Source of the DNA: Rhizobium sp.
Lineage (GTDB): Bacteria; Pseudomonadota; Gammaproteobacteria; Burkholderiales; Thiobacillaceae
Assembly: GCA_019459285.1 (NCBI GenBank)
Contig: JAIBEL010000040.1
Location: 1-58,135, forward strand
DNA: 58,135 nucleotides
Reading direction: 5' to 3'
Below the pieces are notes generated by a model. It saw only the letters and a list, made by a program, of their open reading frames with translations, was not told the origin of the DNA and made no database searches. Below, one piece after another: positions 12,266-24,453 of this stretch. The position numbers and the translations under genes are program-made. Position 1 is the first letter of the stretch, and the number at the start of each line of letters is the position of its first letter.

Positions 12266-12982
12266 TCAGCCCAGGTAGGCGGCGAGCACGCGCTCGTCCT
12301 CGCGCAGGTGGGCGGGCGTTCCTTCGATGGCGATGCGGCCGCGGTCCATCACGTAGGCGTAGTCCGCCACTTCGAGGGCGCTCTTGGCGAACTGTTCCAC
12401 CAGCAACAGGGTGATGCCGGTTTCCTTGAGGCGGCGGATGGTATGGAACACCTCCTGTACGATGATGGGAGCGAGGCCCATGGAGGGTTCGTCCAGCAGC
12501 ATGACCTTGGGCTTGGACATCAGGGCGCGGCCGATCGCGAGCATCTGCTGTTCTCCGCCCGACAAGGTGCCGGCCGTCTGCTGGCGCCGCTCCTCGAGGC
12601 GGGGAAACAGCGCGTAGATGTTTTTCAGGTCGGCGGCGGCTTGGGCGCGGAAGCCGAAGAACCGGGGCAGGCGGCCATAGGCACCGAGCAGCAGGTTGTC
12701 CTCCACCGTCAGGGGGCCGAACACCTTCCGTCCTTCCGGCGAATGCGCCAGCCCGAGGCGGGCGATATGGGCGGCATCCTGATCCTGGACCGGCCGGCCG
12801 TCCAGCAGCACGCGTCCGCGGTTCGGCCGGATCATCCCGGATATCGCCCGCATGGTGGTGGTCTTGCCCGCGCCGTTCGCCCCGATCAGGGCCACCACCG
12901 TGCCCGCCTTCACTTCAAGCGACACGCCGACGAGCACCTCGCTCGTCCCGTATCCCGCATGCAGATTCTCGACCGTCAGCAC
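12266..12982 (-). CDS. livF: LivF-type ABC transporter ATP-binding protein
   Basis: The 238-residue cytoplasmic ATPase of a branched-chain amino acid/amide-type (HAAT) importer has Walker A 'GANGAGKTT', signature 'LSGGEQQMLAIGRAL' and Walker B 'VMLLDEPSMGL'. The start is GTG at 12982 (MLTVENLHAGYG), preceded by a GGAAGGACGGAG ribosome binding site. It follows the LivM-LivG fusion gene by 16 bases and would form the second ATPase of the complex. Confidence 0.9.
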   Translation of the reverse strand: MLTVENLHAGYGTSEVLVGVSLEVKAGTVVALIGANGAGKTTTMRAISGMIRPNRGRVLLDGRPVQDQDAAHIARLGLAHSPEGRKVFGPLTVEDNLLLGAYGRLPRFFGFRAQAAADLKNIYALFPRLEERRQQTAGTLSGGEQQMLAIGRALMSKPKVMLLDEPSMGLAPIIVQEVFHTIRRLKETGITLLLVEQFAKSALEVADYAYVMDRGRIAIEGTPAHLREDERVLAAYLG

Positions 12983-12998
12983 AGCTCCGTCCTTCCCT

Positions 12999-14954
12999 TC
13001 ATCCAGCCTGCGCGGGCGCGGCGGCGCCTGCCGGATCGTCCACTACACCCAGATAGGCCTCGATCACTTTGGGATCGCGTTTGACCTGCTCCGCCGTCCC
13101 GGCGGCGATGATCTTGCCGCCATCGAGTACCGTCACGATCCCGCACAATTCGCTGATCACGTCCATGTGATGCTCGATCAGGATGATGCTGATGCCGCGT
13201 TCATGAATACGCTTGATGATCTCCATCAGCTTGTTCACATCGGGGTGGGCGAGCCCTGCCGCCGGCTCGTCCAGGATCAGCAGTTCGGGTTTGCGCGCCA
13301 GTGCGCGGGCGATTTCCAGGAAGCGCTGGTCACCGTAGGTCAGGTCCTTGGCCAGGCTGCGGGCCTGGCCTCCGAGCCCCACCAGCTCCAGCAAGGCGAG
13401 GGCAGCGGCACGGGCGCGTTTTTCCTCGCCCCGGGCCAGCCCCAGCAGGACAAGCGGCAGCGGACTGCGGTAAACGTCCTTGAGCGCGACCATGACGTTG
13501 TCCAGGGCGCTCAGTTCACCGAACAACTGAAGGTTCTGGAAGGTCCGCGCCACGCCTGTGCGCGCCACCTTGAACAGGCTGCCGACGGGCAGGGGCTTGC
13601 CTCGCAGCAGCATGTCGCCGCCGGTCGGGACGTAGAGACCGGAAATGACGTTCACCGCAGTGCTCTTGCCGGAACCGTTGGGGCCGATCAGGCCGTGGAT
13701 TTCGCCGGCCCGCACGGTCATGGACACCCCGTCCACGGCCTTGACGCCGCCGAAATACCGTTCCAGGCCGCGCAATTCCAGAAGCGCGCCGCCGTTCGCG
13801 GTCCGTTTGGGCAGGACGGTATCCAGCGAGGCCGGCGTCGGCAGGCGAGGCGGCTCGATGTGAAACAGCTTGGTCAGGAAACGGGCGGCGAAGCCCATCA
13901 GGCCTTCCGGCAACCCCACCACCACGGAAAACAGCATCAGGGCGAAAATCGCCTTGCGCCAGTCCTCGGTGTTTTCCACGATCAGGCTGCCCACCATCAG
14001 GACGCCCATGGCCACGACGGGTGCGAGGGCCTGGAACGGACGGGTGGTCTTTTTCAGTAAGCCTTGTCCGCCTGCCGCCAGGGCGATCAGCAAGCCGATC
14101 GCGGAAAAGATCTGGAACAGCCCCCGGTTGGACAGCAGGTTGGGCAGCAGGGCGATCAGGGAAGCGCCTACCAGCGCGCCCCACAGGCTCTTGCGTCCGC
14201 CGAGCACCACGCCCAGGAGCAGGATCACCATCAGATCCCAGCCGAAACTCTGGGGCTGGAGGTATTGGAAATTGAAGGCATACAGTCCGCCTGCCAGGCC
14301 GCCCAGCCCGGAAGCGAGGGCAAAGCCGGCCACCTTGTGGCGGTAGGTTCCCACGCCCATGGCATCGGTGGCGATGGGACTGTCGCGCAGGGCCTCGAAG
14401 GCCCGTCCCCACTGCGACGACAGCAGATTGCGCATGGCGATCCAGACCAGGGCGAGCAGCAACAGGCACAGCCAGAAAAATTCCGGCGCATCCAGGGTCA
14501 TCCCCAGGAAGGGCGGCCGGCTGACCTGCAGGCCCTGGGCACCCAACGTCAGGCCTTCCCACTCGTTCAAGACGGTCGCGCTAAGCGCCGAGAAGCTCAG
14601 GGTCGCCAGGGCGAACTGCGGGCCTTCCAGACGCAGCGCGGGGAAGGCCAGCAAGGTACCGAAGATGAGTCCCACGACGAGCGCTGCCGCCAGCGCCGCC
14701 AGCATGCCCAAGTCGAAGTTGGCCACGCAGAGCCCGGCCGCATACGCGCCCAGGCCGAGAAAGGCGGCCTGGGCGAGGTTCACTTGACCGAGGTAGCCCA
14801 CCGTGACGTCGAGGCCGATCAACAGGATGCCGTAGATGGCGAGCAGCGTCAGCAAGCCCAGGACATAGCTGTTGTCCACCATCAGGGGGATCGCAGCAAG
14901 CAGCGCCAGGGCGGCCAGTTCGGCGCCACGGATCAGAAGCAGGCGTTTCCACAT
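12999..14954 (-). CDS. Fused LivM permease-LivG ATPase
   Basis: One 651-residue frame joins an inner-membrane LivM-type permease (residues about 1-370, with the 'GYLGQVNLAQAAFLGLGAYA' motif of this family) to a LivG-type ATPase (about 395-650). The ATPase has Walker A 'GPNGSGKST', Walker B 'LLILDEPAAGLAHP' and H-loop 'IIEHHMDV'-like sequence. The signature reads 'LTYGDQRFLEIARAL', where LSYGQQR is more usual. There is no stop or frameshift at the junction. LivM and LivG are separate genes in the classic E. coli operon. Confidence 0.9.
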   Translation of the reverse strand: MWKRLLLIRGAELAALALLAAIPLMVDNSYVLGLLTLLAIYGILLIGLDVTVGYLGQVNLAQAAFLGLGAYAAGLCVANFDLGMLAALAAALVVGLIFGTLLAFPALRLEGPQFALATLSFSALSATVLNEWEGLTLGAQGLQVSRPPFLGMTLDAPEFFWLCLLLLALVWIAMRNLLSSQWGRAFEALRDSPIATDAMGVGTYRHKVAGFALASGLGGLAGGLYAFNFQYLQPQSFGWDLMVILLLGVVLGGRKSLWGALVGASLIALLPNLLSNRGLFQIFSAIGLLIALAAGGQGLLKKTTRPFQALAPVVAMGVLMVGSLIVENTEDWRKAIFALMLFSVVVGLPEGLMGFAARFLTKLFHIEPPRLPTPASLDTVLPKRTANGGALLELRGLERYFGGVKAVDGVSMTVRAGEIHGLIGPNGSGKSTAVNVISGLYVPTGGDMLLRGKPLPVGSLFKVARTGVARTFQNLQLFGELSALDNVMVALKDVYRSPLPLVLLGLARGEEKRARAAALALLELVGLGGQARSLAKDLTYGDQRFLEIARALARKPELLILDEPAAGLAHPDVNKLMEIIKRIHERGISIILIEHHMDVISELCGIVTVLDGGKIIAAGTAEQVKRDPKVIEAYLGVVDDPAGAAAPAQAG

Positions 14955-14959
14955 GTCCG

Positions 14960-15838
14960 CTATACCTTCCGGATGCTGGCCTTGCCGAACACCCCGTTGG
15001 GGCGCACGGCCAGCGCAAGAATGAGCAGGATCAGCCCGGGCGCTTCACGCCAGCCGCTGCCGAGATAGAAGCTGGTCAGGCTTTCCAGGGCGCCGAGGAA
15101 AAGGCCGACCAGTACGATCCCGAACCCCGAATCGAGCCCCGCCACCACGGCCACCGAGAAGGCCTTGAGGATCAGCACCGAGGCCATGGTCGGCCCCACC
15201 GTGGTGATCGGCGCCACCAGGATGCCCGCCAGCGCCGCGACCAGGCCGGACAGGCCGTAGGAGAGCTGGATCGTGCGGGTGGCGGAGATTCCCATCAACT
15301 GGGCGGCGTCGCGATCCGCCGACACCGCTTCGAACGCCTTGCCCAGCAAGGTCTTGCGCTTGAACAACTCTACCAGTCCCATGACCGCCAGCACGCCGAT
15401 GGCCACCGACAGTTCCAGCGGGGTGACGTCGATGCCGAAGAAATGCAGGGGATCGGAAGAGATCGGGGTGGGGAAGGGGCGGTCGTCCCGGCCCCAGATG
15501 TTTTCGGCCGCCGAGAAACCCAGCAGACCCAGGATGATGGTGAGCAGGATCCAGCCCTCGCCCTTCTGCTCCAGCGACAGGCGTACCGCCGCCCGCTCGA
15601 CGAACAGGCCCAGCACCGCCCCGAACAGCATGCCTCCCGGGACCACCAGCCAGTAGGGCAGGCCTCTGTCGATGAGGGTCAGGCTGAAGAAGGCGGACAG
15701 CATGACCAGTTCGCCCTGGCCGAAGTTGATGCTTTTGCTGGTGGCGAAAGTCAGCTGGAAGCCGTAGGCGATCAGCGCATAGACCATGCCCATCAGCGCA
15801 CCACTCACGGCCAGTTGGACGATCAAAAGGGTATACAT
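14960..15838 (-). CDS. livH: LivH-type ABC transporter permease
   Basis: The 292-residue inner-membrane permease is a partner of the LivM part of the adjacent fusion. I start at the ATG at 15836-15838 (MYTLLIVQLAVSGALMGMVY); the frame extends to 15865 without a better start. 'FATSKSINFGQGELVMLSAF' is the characteristic LivH segment, followed by several hydrophobic helices. It is 5 bases upstream of the fusion gene and 61 bases downstream of the binding protein gene. Confidence 0.9.
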   Translation of the reverse strand: MYTLLIVQLAVSGALMGMVYALIAYGFQLTFATSKSINFGQGELVMLSAFFSLTLIDRGLPYWLVVPGGMLFGAVLGLFVERAAVRLSLEQKGEGWILLTIILGLLGFSAAENIWGRDDRPFPTPISSDPLHFFGIDVTPLELSVAIGVLAVMGLVELFKRKTLLGKAFEAVSADRDAAQLMGISATRTIQLSYGLSGLVAALAGILVAPITTVGPTMASVLILKAFSVAVVAGLDSGFGIVLVGLFLGALESLTSFYLGSGWREAPGLILLILALAVRPNGVFGKASIRKV

Positions 15839-15865
15839 AGCGTGTGTCGTATTGGCTGACGGCAC

Positions 15866-15888
15866 AGGGGAGGGAATGCCCCTCCCCT
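15866..15888 (-). other. Intercistronic hairpin between binding-protein gene and livH
   Basis: A perfect 9-bp stem (AGGGGAGGG / CCCTCCCCT) encloses a 5-base loop. In the transcribed (minus) direction there is no T-run after it, so a full terminator is unlikely. Similar hairpins after periplasmic binding-protein genes protect the upstream message and set unequal expression. Confidence 0.6.
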
Positions 15889-15899
15889 CCTTGTTTATC

Positions 15900-17123
15900 T
15901 TATTTGCCCGCTTCCTTGATCAGGCGCTGGCGATCGGCCTTGTTGGCGAACACCACCCGGCCATCCTGGACCATTCCCATCACCACCTGAGCGCGACGAA
16001 ATGCCTCGTGGGTTTGCTCGTTGGCCGGATCCCATTTGCCGTAAGGCTGCTTCCAGGTGGCGATCACGCCTTTGACCGGATCGCGAAGGTCCTCCAGGGC
16101 ATCCTTGATCTTGTGGGTATCGGTGCTTTGTGCCTGCTTGACGGCGGCAGCGAAGACGTAGACGGCGTCATAGCCCTGGGCGGCAGACATCGGCGAAGGA
16201 ATGCGGGATACGCCGTAGGTCTTGTGGTAGCTGTCGATGAAGCTCTTGACCTTGGGTGTGATCGGGTCCTCGATGAAGGTCTGCGGCATCAGGGTGCCGT
16301 TGCCGTTCTTGCCCGCGTTGTCGATGTAGTTGGACATCGACAGGGTCCAGCCCCCGATCAGGGGCTGCTTCATCCGCAACTTCGCCATGCCGTTGGAAAC
16401 GGCGGCCATTTCAGGTCCGATGCCCCAGATCAGGATTGCCTGGGCGCCGCCGAACTTGGCCTTCAGCAACTGGGCGGTCATATCCTTGTCGCCGATGTTG
16501 AATTTCTCCGTGGCCACCACCTGCAGCTTGTTGCCCTGCTTCTTGATCTGGTCCAGCAGGTCGTCGCGCCCGGATACGCCATAGTTGGTCGAGTCATGCA
16601 GGATCGCCACCTTGGTGAGCTTGCGGTTGATCGCGTCTTCCACCACCATGGCGCTCTGGATGCCGTCATCGGCGGAGAAGCGGAAGATGGACAGGTCCTT
16701 CACGCCGGCCTTGCTCCACTGGGTCATGGAGGCGGAACCGGCAGCGGGCGTGATGATCTTGGTGATGCCTTTTTCCTGGAAATACTTGTCCCCCGCCAGA
16801 ACGACCCCGGTATTCACCGTTCCGATGACGCCCGACAGGTCGCCCATGGATGAGAGTTCCTGGGCGACCAGGGCGCCACGCTCGTTCTTGCCTTCGTCGT
16901 CCCGTTCGACCACTTCGATTTTCATCTTGTTGGCGCCCACCTGAATGCCGCCAGCGCGGTTGATTTCATCGATCGCCAGTTTGGCGCCATCCCGCATGGA
17001 AACGCCCATCGGCGCCGAGCCGCCGGTGAAGGGGCCGGTCAGGGCAATCTTGACCGTATCCGCGGCGTACGCCTGGAATGTGAACAACCCCATCGTGAGA
17101 GCGGCCAATATCGTTTTTTTCAT
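15900..17123 (-). CDS. LivJ-like ABC transporter substrate-binding protein
   Basis: This is the periplasmic receptor of the adjacent importer. The gene gives 407 residues from the ATG at 17121-17123, which has a GGAGAT ribosome binding site; the frame goes on to 17153 without need. The signal peptide is MKKTILAALTMGLFTFQAYA, and the mature type I fold begins 'ADTVKIALTGPFTGGSAPMG'. 'DSTNYGVSGRDDLLDQ' and 'SAAQGYDAVYVFAAAVKQA' fit the family. The ligand cannot be assigned; amino acids, amides and aromatic acids are all known for it. Confidence 0.88.
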   Translation of the reverse strand: MKKTILAALTMGLFTFQAYAADTVKIALTGPFTGGSAPMGVSMRDGAKLAIDEINRAGGIQVGANKMKIEVVERDDEGKNERGALVAQELSSMGDLSGVIGTVNTGVVLAGDKYFQEKGITKIITPAAGSASMTQWSKAGVKDLSIFRFSADDGIQSAMVVEDAINRKLTKVAILHDSTNYGVSGRDDLLDQIKKQGNKLQVVATEKFNIGDKDMTAQLLKAKFGGAQAILIWGIGPEMAAVSNGMAKLRMKQPLIGGWTLSMSNYIDNAGKNGNGTLMPQTFIEDPITPKVKSFIDSYHKTYGVSRIPSPMSAAQGYDAVYVFAAAVKQAQSTDTHKIKDALEDLRDPVKGVIATWKQPYGKWDPANEQTHEAFRRAQVVMGMVQDGRVVFANKADRQRLIKEAGK

Positions 17124-17162
17124 GATCTCAATCTCCGTCCTAAAGTTAAACACCGACCCAGT

Positions 17163-17194
17163 CCCCGACTTGTGCCGGGGTTGAAAGGATTATA
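17163..17194 (-). promoter_or_regulatory. Promoter -10 and 5' hairpin of the ABC transporter operon
   Basis: On the minus strand TATAAT (17189-17194) is a consensus -10; the -35 is poor. The predicted transcript would start near 17182 and fold at once into a 7-bp stem (17163-17169 with 17174-17180, one G-U pair, loop ACAA). A stem at the very 5' end commonly slows mRNA decay. Confidence 0.45.
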
Positions 17195-17297
17195 GGTCGA
17201 ACCTCGAAGGAAAACGGGGGTGGAATCCTGTGCAAGCGCCTGTGTCGTGCGCTCCAGTGGCATTCCGGCGGATATTGGCAGGCCTGACGCATGCGCG

Positions 17298-18071
17298 TTA
17301 CCCGTTCACGCCAATCTCTGCGACCACCGGCGCATGGTCGGAGGGCCGTTCCAGCTTGCGCATGTCGCGATCGATCGTGCTTGAAGTGCAGGTGGCCGCC
17401 ATCTGTGCAGACAGCAGGATGTGATCGATGCGCAGGCCGTGGTTGCGGCGGAAGGCCATCATGCGGTAGTCCCACCAGGAAAAACTTTTTTCGGGCTGCT
17501 CGAACAGGCGGTAACTGTCCTTGAGACCCAGTTCCAGAAGGGCGCGGAAGCGTGCGCGTTCGGGTTCCGATACCAGCACGCAGTCTTTCCAGACTTCGGG
17601 ATCGTGCACGTCGCGATCTTCCGGCGCGATGTTGTAGTCGCCAAGCACGGCGAGCCTGGGGTGGCGCGTCAGTTCGTCTTTCAGCCACGCGGTCAGCGCG
17701 TCGAACCAGGCGAGCTTGTAAGGGTATTTGTCGGAATCGAGGCTTTGGCCGTTGGGGCAGTACACGCACACCAGCCGCACGCCGTCGACCGTGGCGGCGA
17801 TCACGCGCTTCTGTTCGTCGTCGAGCCCGGGGATGCCGGCCTGCACGTCGACCGGCTCGGCGCGACTGAGGTTGGCGACGCGGTTGTAGGTCTTTTGTCC
17901 GTAAAACACGACGCGATAGCCGGCCGCTTCGAGTTCGGTGACCGGGAAGTTGTCATCGGTGAGCTTGGTTTCCTGCAGGCACACCGCGTCGGGCTGACGG
18001 GTGGCGAGAAAGTCCAGCAACTGGGGCAGGCGGACCTTGAGGGAGTTGACGTTCCAGGCGGCAATTTTCAT
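17298..18071 (-). CDS. xth: Exodeoxyribonuclease III
   Basis: The enzyme is an AP endonuclease and 3'-5' exonuclease of base-excision repair. The 257-residue protein has '[19 protein letters not shown]', the metal-binding Glu in 'CLQETKL', '[15 protein letters not shown]', 'SWWDYR', 'LRIDHILLS' and the terminal 'PSDHAPVV', all EEP-family active-site elements. It is transcribed toward the ABC transporter operon and is 107 bases downstream of the DUF4124-glutaredoxin gene. Confidence 0.95.
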   Translation of the reverse strand: MKIAAWNVNSLKVRLPQLLDFLATRQPDAVCLQETKLTDDNFPVTELEAAGYRVVFYGQKTYNRVANLSRAEPVDVQAGIPGLDDEQKRVIAATVDGVRLVCVYCPNGQSLDSDKYPYKLAWFDALTAWLKDELTRHPRLAVLGDYNIAPEDRDVHDPEVWKDCVLVSEPERARFRALLELGLKDSYRLFEQPEKSFSWWDYRMMAFRRNHGLRIDHILLSAQMAATCTSSTIDRDMRKLERPSDHAPVVAEIGVNG

Positions 18072-18146
18072 GTCGCCGAGTGTAGCGCATACGATTCCAC
18101 ATGGGCCTTAGCTCATAGTGGATCGGCGTCCTGCCGGGCGGCCGCG

Positions 18147-18166
18147 CCAGGGCGGTGGCGCCCTGG
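18147..18166. other. 8-bp hairpin between xth and the DUF4124 gene
   Basis: A perfect inverted repeat, CCAGGGCG-GTGG-CGCCCTGG, lies in the 107-base gap 18072-18178, downstream of the DUF4124 stop and upstream of xth. No T-run follows on either strand. It may be an intercistronic mRNA structure; nothing else is visible in the gap. Confidence 0.5.
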
Positions 18167-18178
18167 ATGCAAGCGGGT

Positions 18179-18724
18179 TCAGGGATGTGGCGCGGCGGGT
18201 GCAGGCTGTGACGTCGGTGCGGGTGCCGGTGCAGCGGCGGTCTCCGGCTTGCTGCCCGCGGGCGCTTTGGGATAGCCCGCACGATCGAGCGCGGCCTGCC
18301 ACTGCCCAGCTTCGAAACCGTCGATCCGTTCGCTGCCGACGACGAGGACCGGCACGCTCAGGCGGCCGGTGAGCTTTTTCAGTTCGGCCTGGGCTTCGGG
18401 GCTGGCTTGGGGATCCTTGCCGCTGAACGGAACCCCGCGCTGGGTGAGCAGTTGGCGTGCCTGGTCACAGGGAATGCCGCAGGCGCTGGCATACAGCGTG
18501 ACGGGGTATTTTTCGCGTGCAGTCTTGGCGTCGTAGGATTCGCCGATCTCGATGACGTTGCCCTTGAAGGCCTTTTGCTGGGCATTCTTGATGCTGGGCG
18601 GGGGCGGCTGGTCGCTATACACCGTGCGGCCCTGCGCGTCCTTCCATTGATACAGCTGGGCGGCGCCCGCCGACAAGCTTGCCGCCGCCAGCCAAATCGC
18701 CATCAAGATGGATCCTGCTTTCAT
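18179..18724 (-). CDS. DUF4124 and glutaredoxin-like domain protein
   Basis: The 181-residue exported protein starts at the ATG at 18722-18724 with a signal peptide (MKAGSILMAIWLAAASLSAGA). Residues about 24-50 carry the DUF4124 pattern 'LYQWKDAQGRTVYSDQPPP'. A glutaredoxin-like domain follows ('VTLYASACGIPCDQARQLL', then 'LSVPVLVVGSERIDGF' with the cis-Pro). The two cysteines are spaced C-x3-C (CGIPC) instead of C-x2-C. The last 20 residues are a Pro/Ala-rich tail. It is a possible periplasmic thiol protein of unknown partner. Confidence 0.8.
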   Translation of the reverse strand: MKAGSILMAIWLAAASLSAGAAQLYQWKDAQGRTVYSDQPPPPSIKNAQQKAFKGNVIEIGESYDAKTAREKYPVTLYASACGIPCDQARQLLTQRGVPFSGKDPQASPEAQAELKKLTGRLSVPVLVVGSERIDGFEAGQWQAALDRAGYPKAPAGSKPETAAAPAPAPTSQPAPAAPHP

Positions 18725-18820
18725 GCCGTGCTCCCTTAAGACGTAATCAACCGACTTAACGGACATAAGGGCGCCGAGCTTTACCCGCACCTGCAGAAGG
18801 GAATCCAAGAATAGCCCGGG

Positions 18821-18848
18821 AAAACGAAGGCCGCTTGTGCGGCTTTCG
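18821..18848 (-). terminator. Rho-independent terminator of prlC
   Basis: Immediately after the prlC stop, the minus strand has a 10-bp stem (18839-18848 with 18825-18834, one G-U pair, loop ACAA) followed by TTTT (18821-18824). Confidence 0.7.
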
Positions 18849-18856
18849 CCCCGTGC

Positions 18857-20914
<2,058 letters not shown>

Positions 20915-20994
20915 GGCGACAACCAACAAGGAGGGGGAAGGGAATTATACTTTCGGGCTGGATGCATAATTTTCAAGCCCGGATTTTCAACCCT

Positions 20995-21546
20995 ATGACA
21001 GACAAGGTTTACGCTGACAGACTGGCCCCGCATCACGGCGTCGCCCCGGTGCTTGCCGCCGGCGCCTGGGTGCACCCGCGCGCCACGGTCATCGGCGAGG
21101 TCAGCCTGGGCCAGGATGCCTCGGTGTGGCCGGGTGCGGTGATCCGCGGCGACGTCAATTCGATCGCCATCGGCGAGGCGAGCAACATCCAGGACGGCAG
21201 CGTGCTGCACGTGTCGCACAAGACGCCCGCCAATCCGGCGGGCGGGCCCCTGGTCGTCGGCGCACGCGTGACGGTGGGTCACACGGTGATCCTGCATGCC
21301 TGTACCATCGAGGACGAATGCCTGATCGGCATGGGGTCGATCATCCTGGACCGTGCGGTGGTCCAGAAACACGTGCTGCTGGGCGCCGGTTCGCTGGTGC
21401 CGGAAGGCAAGGTGCTCGAATCCGGCCATCTCTATCTCGGCCGCCCCGCCAAGCTGGTGCGCCGGCTCACCGATGAAGAAATTGCCTATTTCAGTTATTC
21501 CGCGCAGCACTATGTGGCGCTGGCGCGGTCGTATCAAGACGTTTAA
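20995..21546 (+). CDS. Gamma-carbonic anhydrase family (left-handed beta-helix) protein
   Basis: The 183-residue protein is made of hexapeptide repeats forming a left-handed beta-helix. The three metal-ligand histidine regions 'VLHVSH', 'TVGHTVILHA' and 'GMGSIILD' fit the gamma-CA/YrdA/PaaY group, and the C-terminal helix 'EIAYFSYSAQHYVALARSYQ' is typical. Activity as a carbonic anhydrase is not proven for many members. The start at 20995 (MTDKVYADRL) follows an 80-base gap shared with prlC. Confidence 0.87.
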   Translation: MTDKVYADRLAPHHGVAPVLAAGAWVHPRATVIGEVSLGQDASVWPGAVIRGDVNSIAIGEASNIQDGSVLHVSHKTPANPAGGPLVVGARVTVGHTVILHACTIEDECLIGMGSIILDRAVVQKHVLLGAGSLVPEGKVLESGHLYLGRPAKLVRRLTDEEIAYFSYSAQHYVALARSYQDV

Positions 21547-21561
21547 TTCCCGGGAATCCGT

Positions 21562-22056
21562 ATGAAACTCGCCAAACCCCTCCTCATCGTCGTGGCTGTG
21601 CTCGCCATTGCGGGCGCGCTGGCTTATGCCCTGATCGATAAGCCCACGGCGCCTGCATCCACTTTCACCACGCTGGAAGGCAAGCCCATTACGCTCAACG
21701 ACCTGCGCGGCAAGATCGTACTGGTCAACTTCTGGGCGACATCCTGCCCAGGCTGCGTCAAGGAAATGCCCGACCTGATCGAAACCTACAACCAATACAA
21801 GGGGCGCGGCTTCGAAGTCGTCGCGGTGGCGATGAGCTACGATCCGCCGAACTACGTCGCCAATTTCGCGAAGACGCGCCAGCTGCCGTTTCCGGTGGCA
21901 CTCGACGTCAACGGCGAGCATGCCCGCGCATTCGGCAACGTGCAGCTCACGCCCACCAGCTTCATCATCGGCAAGGACGGCCACATCCTGGAACAGAAAC
22001 TGGGCGATCTCGACTTCGCCAAGCTGAAAGCCCTGCTCGACAAGGAACTGACGTGA
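21562..22056 (+). CDS. TlpA-like membrane-anchored thioredoxin
   Basis: The 164-residue protein has an N-terminal anchor (residues about 5-25, uncleaved) and a periplasmic thioredoxin domain with 'NFWATSCPGCVKEMP'; the active cysteines are at about 62 and 65. It belongs to the TlpA/ResA reductase family, which reduces disulfides in apocytochromes or copper proteins. The stop overlaps the GTG start of a small lipoprotein gene. Confidence 0.87.
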   Translation: MKLAKPLLIVVAVLAIAGALAYALIDKPTAPASTFTTLEGKPITLNDLRGKIVLVNFWATSCPGCVKEMPDLIETYNQYKGRGFEVVAVAMSYDPPNYVANFAKTRQLPFPVALDVNGEHARAFGNVQLTPTSFIIGKDGHILEQKLGDLDFAKLKALLDKELT

Positions 22057-22298
22057 TCCGGGCGCTTGCTGCAGGCGGCTTGCTGCTGATGCTGACCGCG
22101 TGCGACACGCTTCCCGCCCAGCCCCACGCCCAAGGGAGCAGGAAACCGGCGCCGGCCGGGCCGCCCCCTCCTCCGATGCCCGACGGCCCCCTCGTCTGCC
22201 CGACCGACGTCAAGCTTTGTCCGGACGGGCGCTACGTCAACCGCAGCCCGGACAAGGAATGCGAGTTCGACGCCTGCTCCGGCGACCCTTCCCACTAA
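22053..22298 (+). CDS. Small cysteine-containing lipoprotein
   Basis: The 81-residue protein starts at GTG 22053, overlapping the thioredoxin stop by 4 bases (GTGA). The signal ends in the lipobox LLMLTAC, then a Pro-rich linker, then a compact domain with four cysteines ('CPTDVKLCPDGRYV' and 'CEFDAC'). The pattern recurs in small proteobacterial lipoproteins of unknown function. Coupling to a thioredoxin suggests its disulfides may be the thioredoxin's substrate (inference). Confidence 0.75.
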   Translation: MIRALAAGGLLLMLTACDTLPAQPHAQGSRKPAPAGPPPPPMPDGPLVCPTDVKLCPDGRYVNRSPDKECEFDACSGDPSH

Positions 22299-22319
22299 GC
22301 TTTCTGGATTGTTTATTTC

Positions 22320-23984
<1,665 letters not shown>

Positions 23985-23991
23985 ACGCGCG

Positions 23992-24447
23992 ATGATCCTC
24001 GCTACACTCGCAGAGGCCGACCGCTACGCCGCGTTGCATCCGCTGTTTCCGCGCGCCTTCGACTTTCTGCGCAATACCGATCTGAAGACGCTCGCGCCCG
24101 GCAGACACGACGTGCGAGGCGAACAGCTATTCGCCATCGTCGAGGCGTGCGATAGCCGTACACGGGCGGAGGCGAAGCTGGAATGCCACCGGCGTTACAT
24201 CGACATCCAGCTGGTGCTGGAAGGCATCGACGAGATGGGATGGAAGCCGGTCGCGGCATGCGTGGATCCTGCGACGGATTACGATGCAGCGCGAGACATC
24301 CGGTTCTTCAACGACACGCCATCCAACTGGATCGCCACCCCGCCGGGGGCGTTCTGCCTGTTTTTTCCCGAGGACGCGCATGCGCCGCTGGTGGGCACGG
24401 GCATGATCCGCAAGGTGGTGGTGAAGATCGCCGTGCAGCCAGATTAG
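23992..24447 (+). CDS. YhcH/YjgK/YiaL (DUF386) family protein
   Basis: The 151-residue cupin-like protein resembles TabA/EbgC and has 'ECHRRYIDIQLVLEG' and 'FCLFFPEDAHAP', which include the conserved metal-binding His and Glu residues. Relatives act in sugar or sialic acid metabolism or biofilm control. It starts 7 bases after ettA and converges on slyX. No sugar genes lie nearby, so the substrate is unknown. Confidence 0.85.
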   Translation: MILATLAEADRYAALHPLFPRAFDFLRNTDLKTLAPGRHDVRGEQLFAIVEACDSRTRAEAKLECHRRYIDIQLVLEGIDEMGWKPVAACVDPATDYDAARDIRFFNDTPSNWIATPPGAFCLFFPEDAHAPLVGTGMIRKVVVKIAVQPD

Positions 24448-24453
24448 GATGTC

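Noticed and set aside
11396..13084. A 562-codon plus-strand frame across the TauE and livF genes
   Set aside because: Gln/Gly/His-rich shadow without recognisable domains; real membrane and ABC motifs are on the minus strand.
11459..17123. Recent horizontal transfer of the ABC transporter operon
   Set aside because: Its base composition and codon use look like the neighbours by eye, and no repeats or integrase border it.
20944..20976. Full sigma-70 promoter for prlC (TTGAAA with TATAAT)
   Set aside because: The spacing is 21 bases, too long; only the -10 is plausible.
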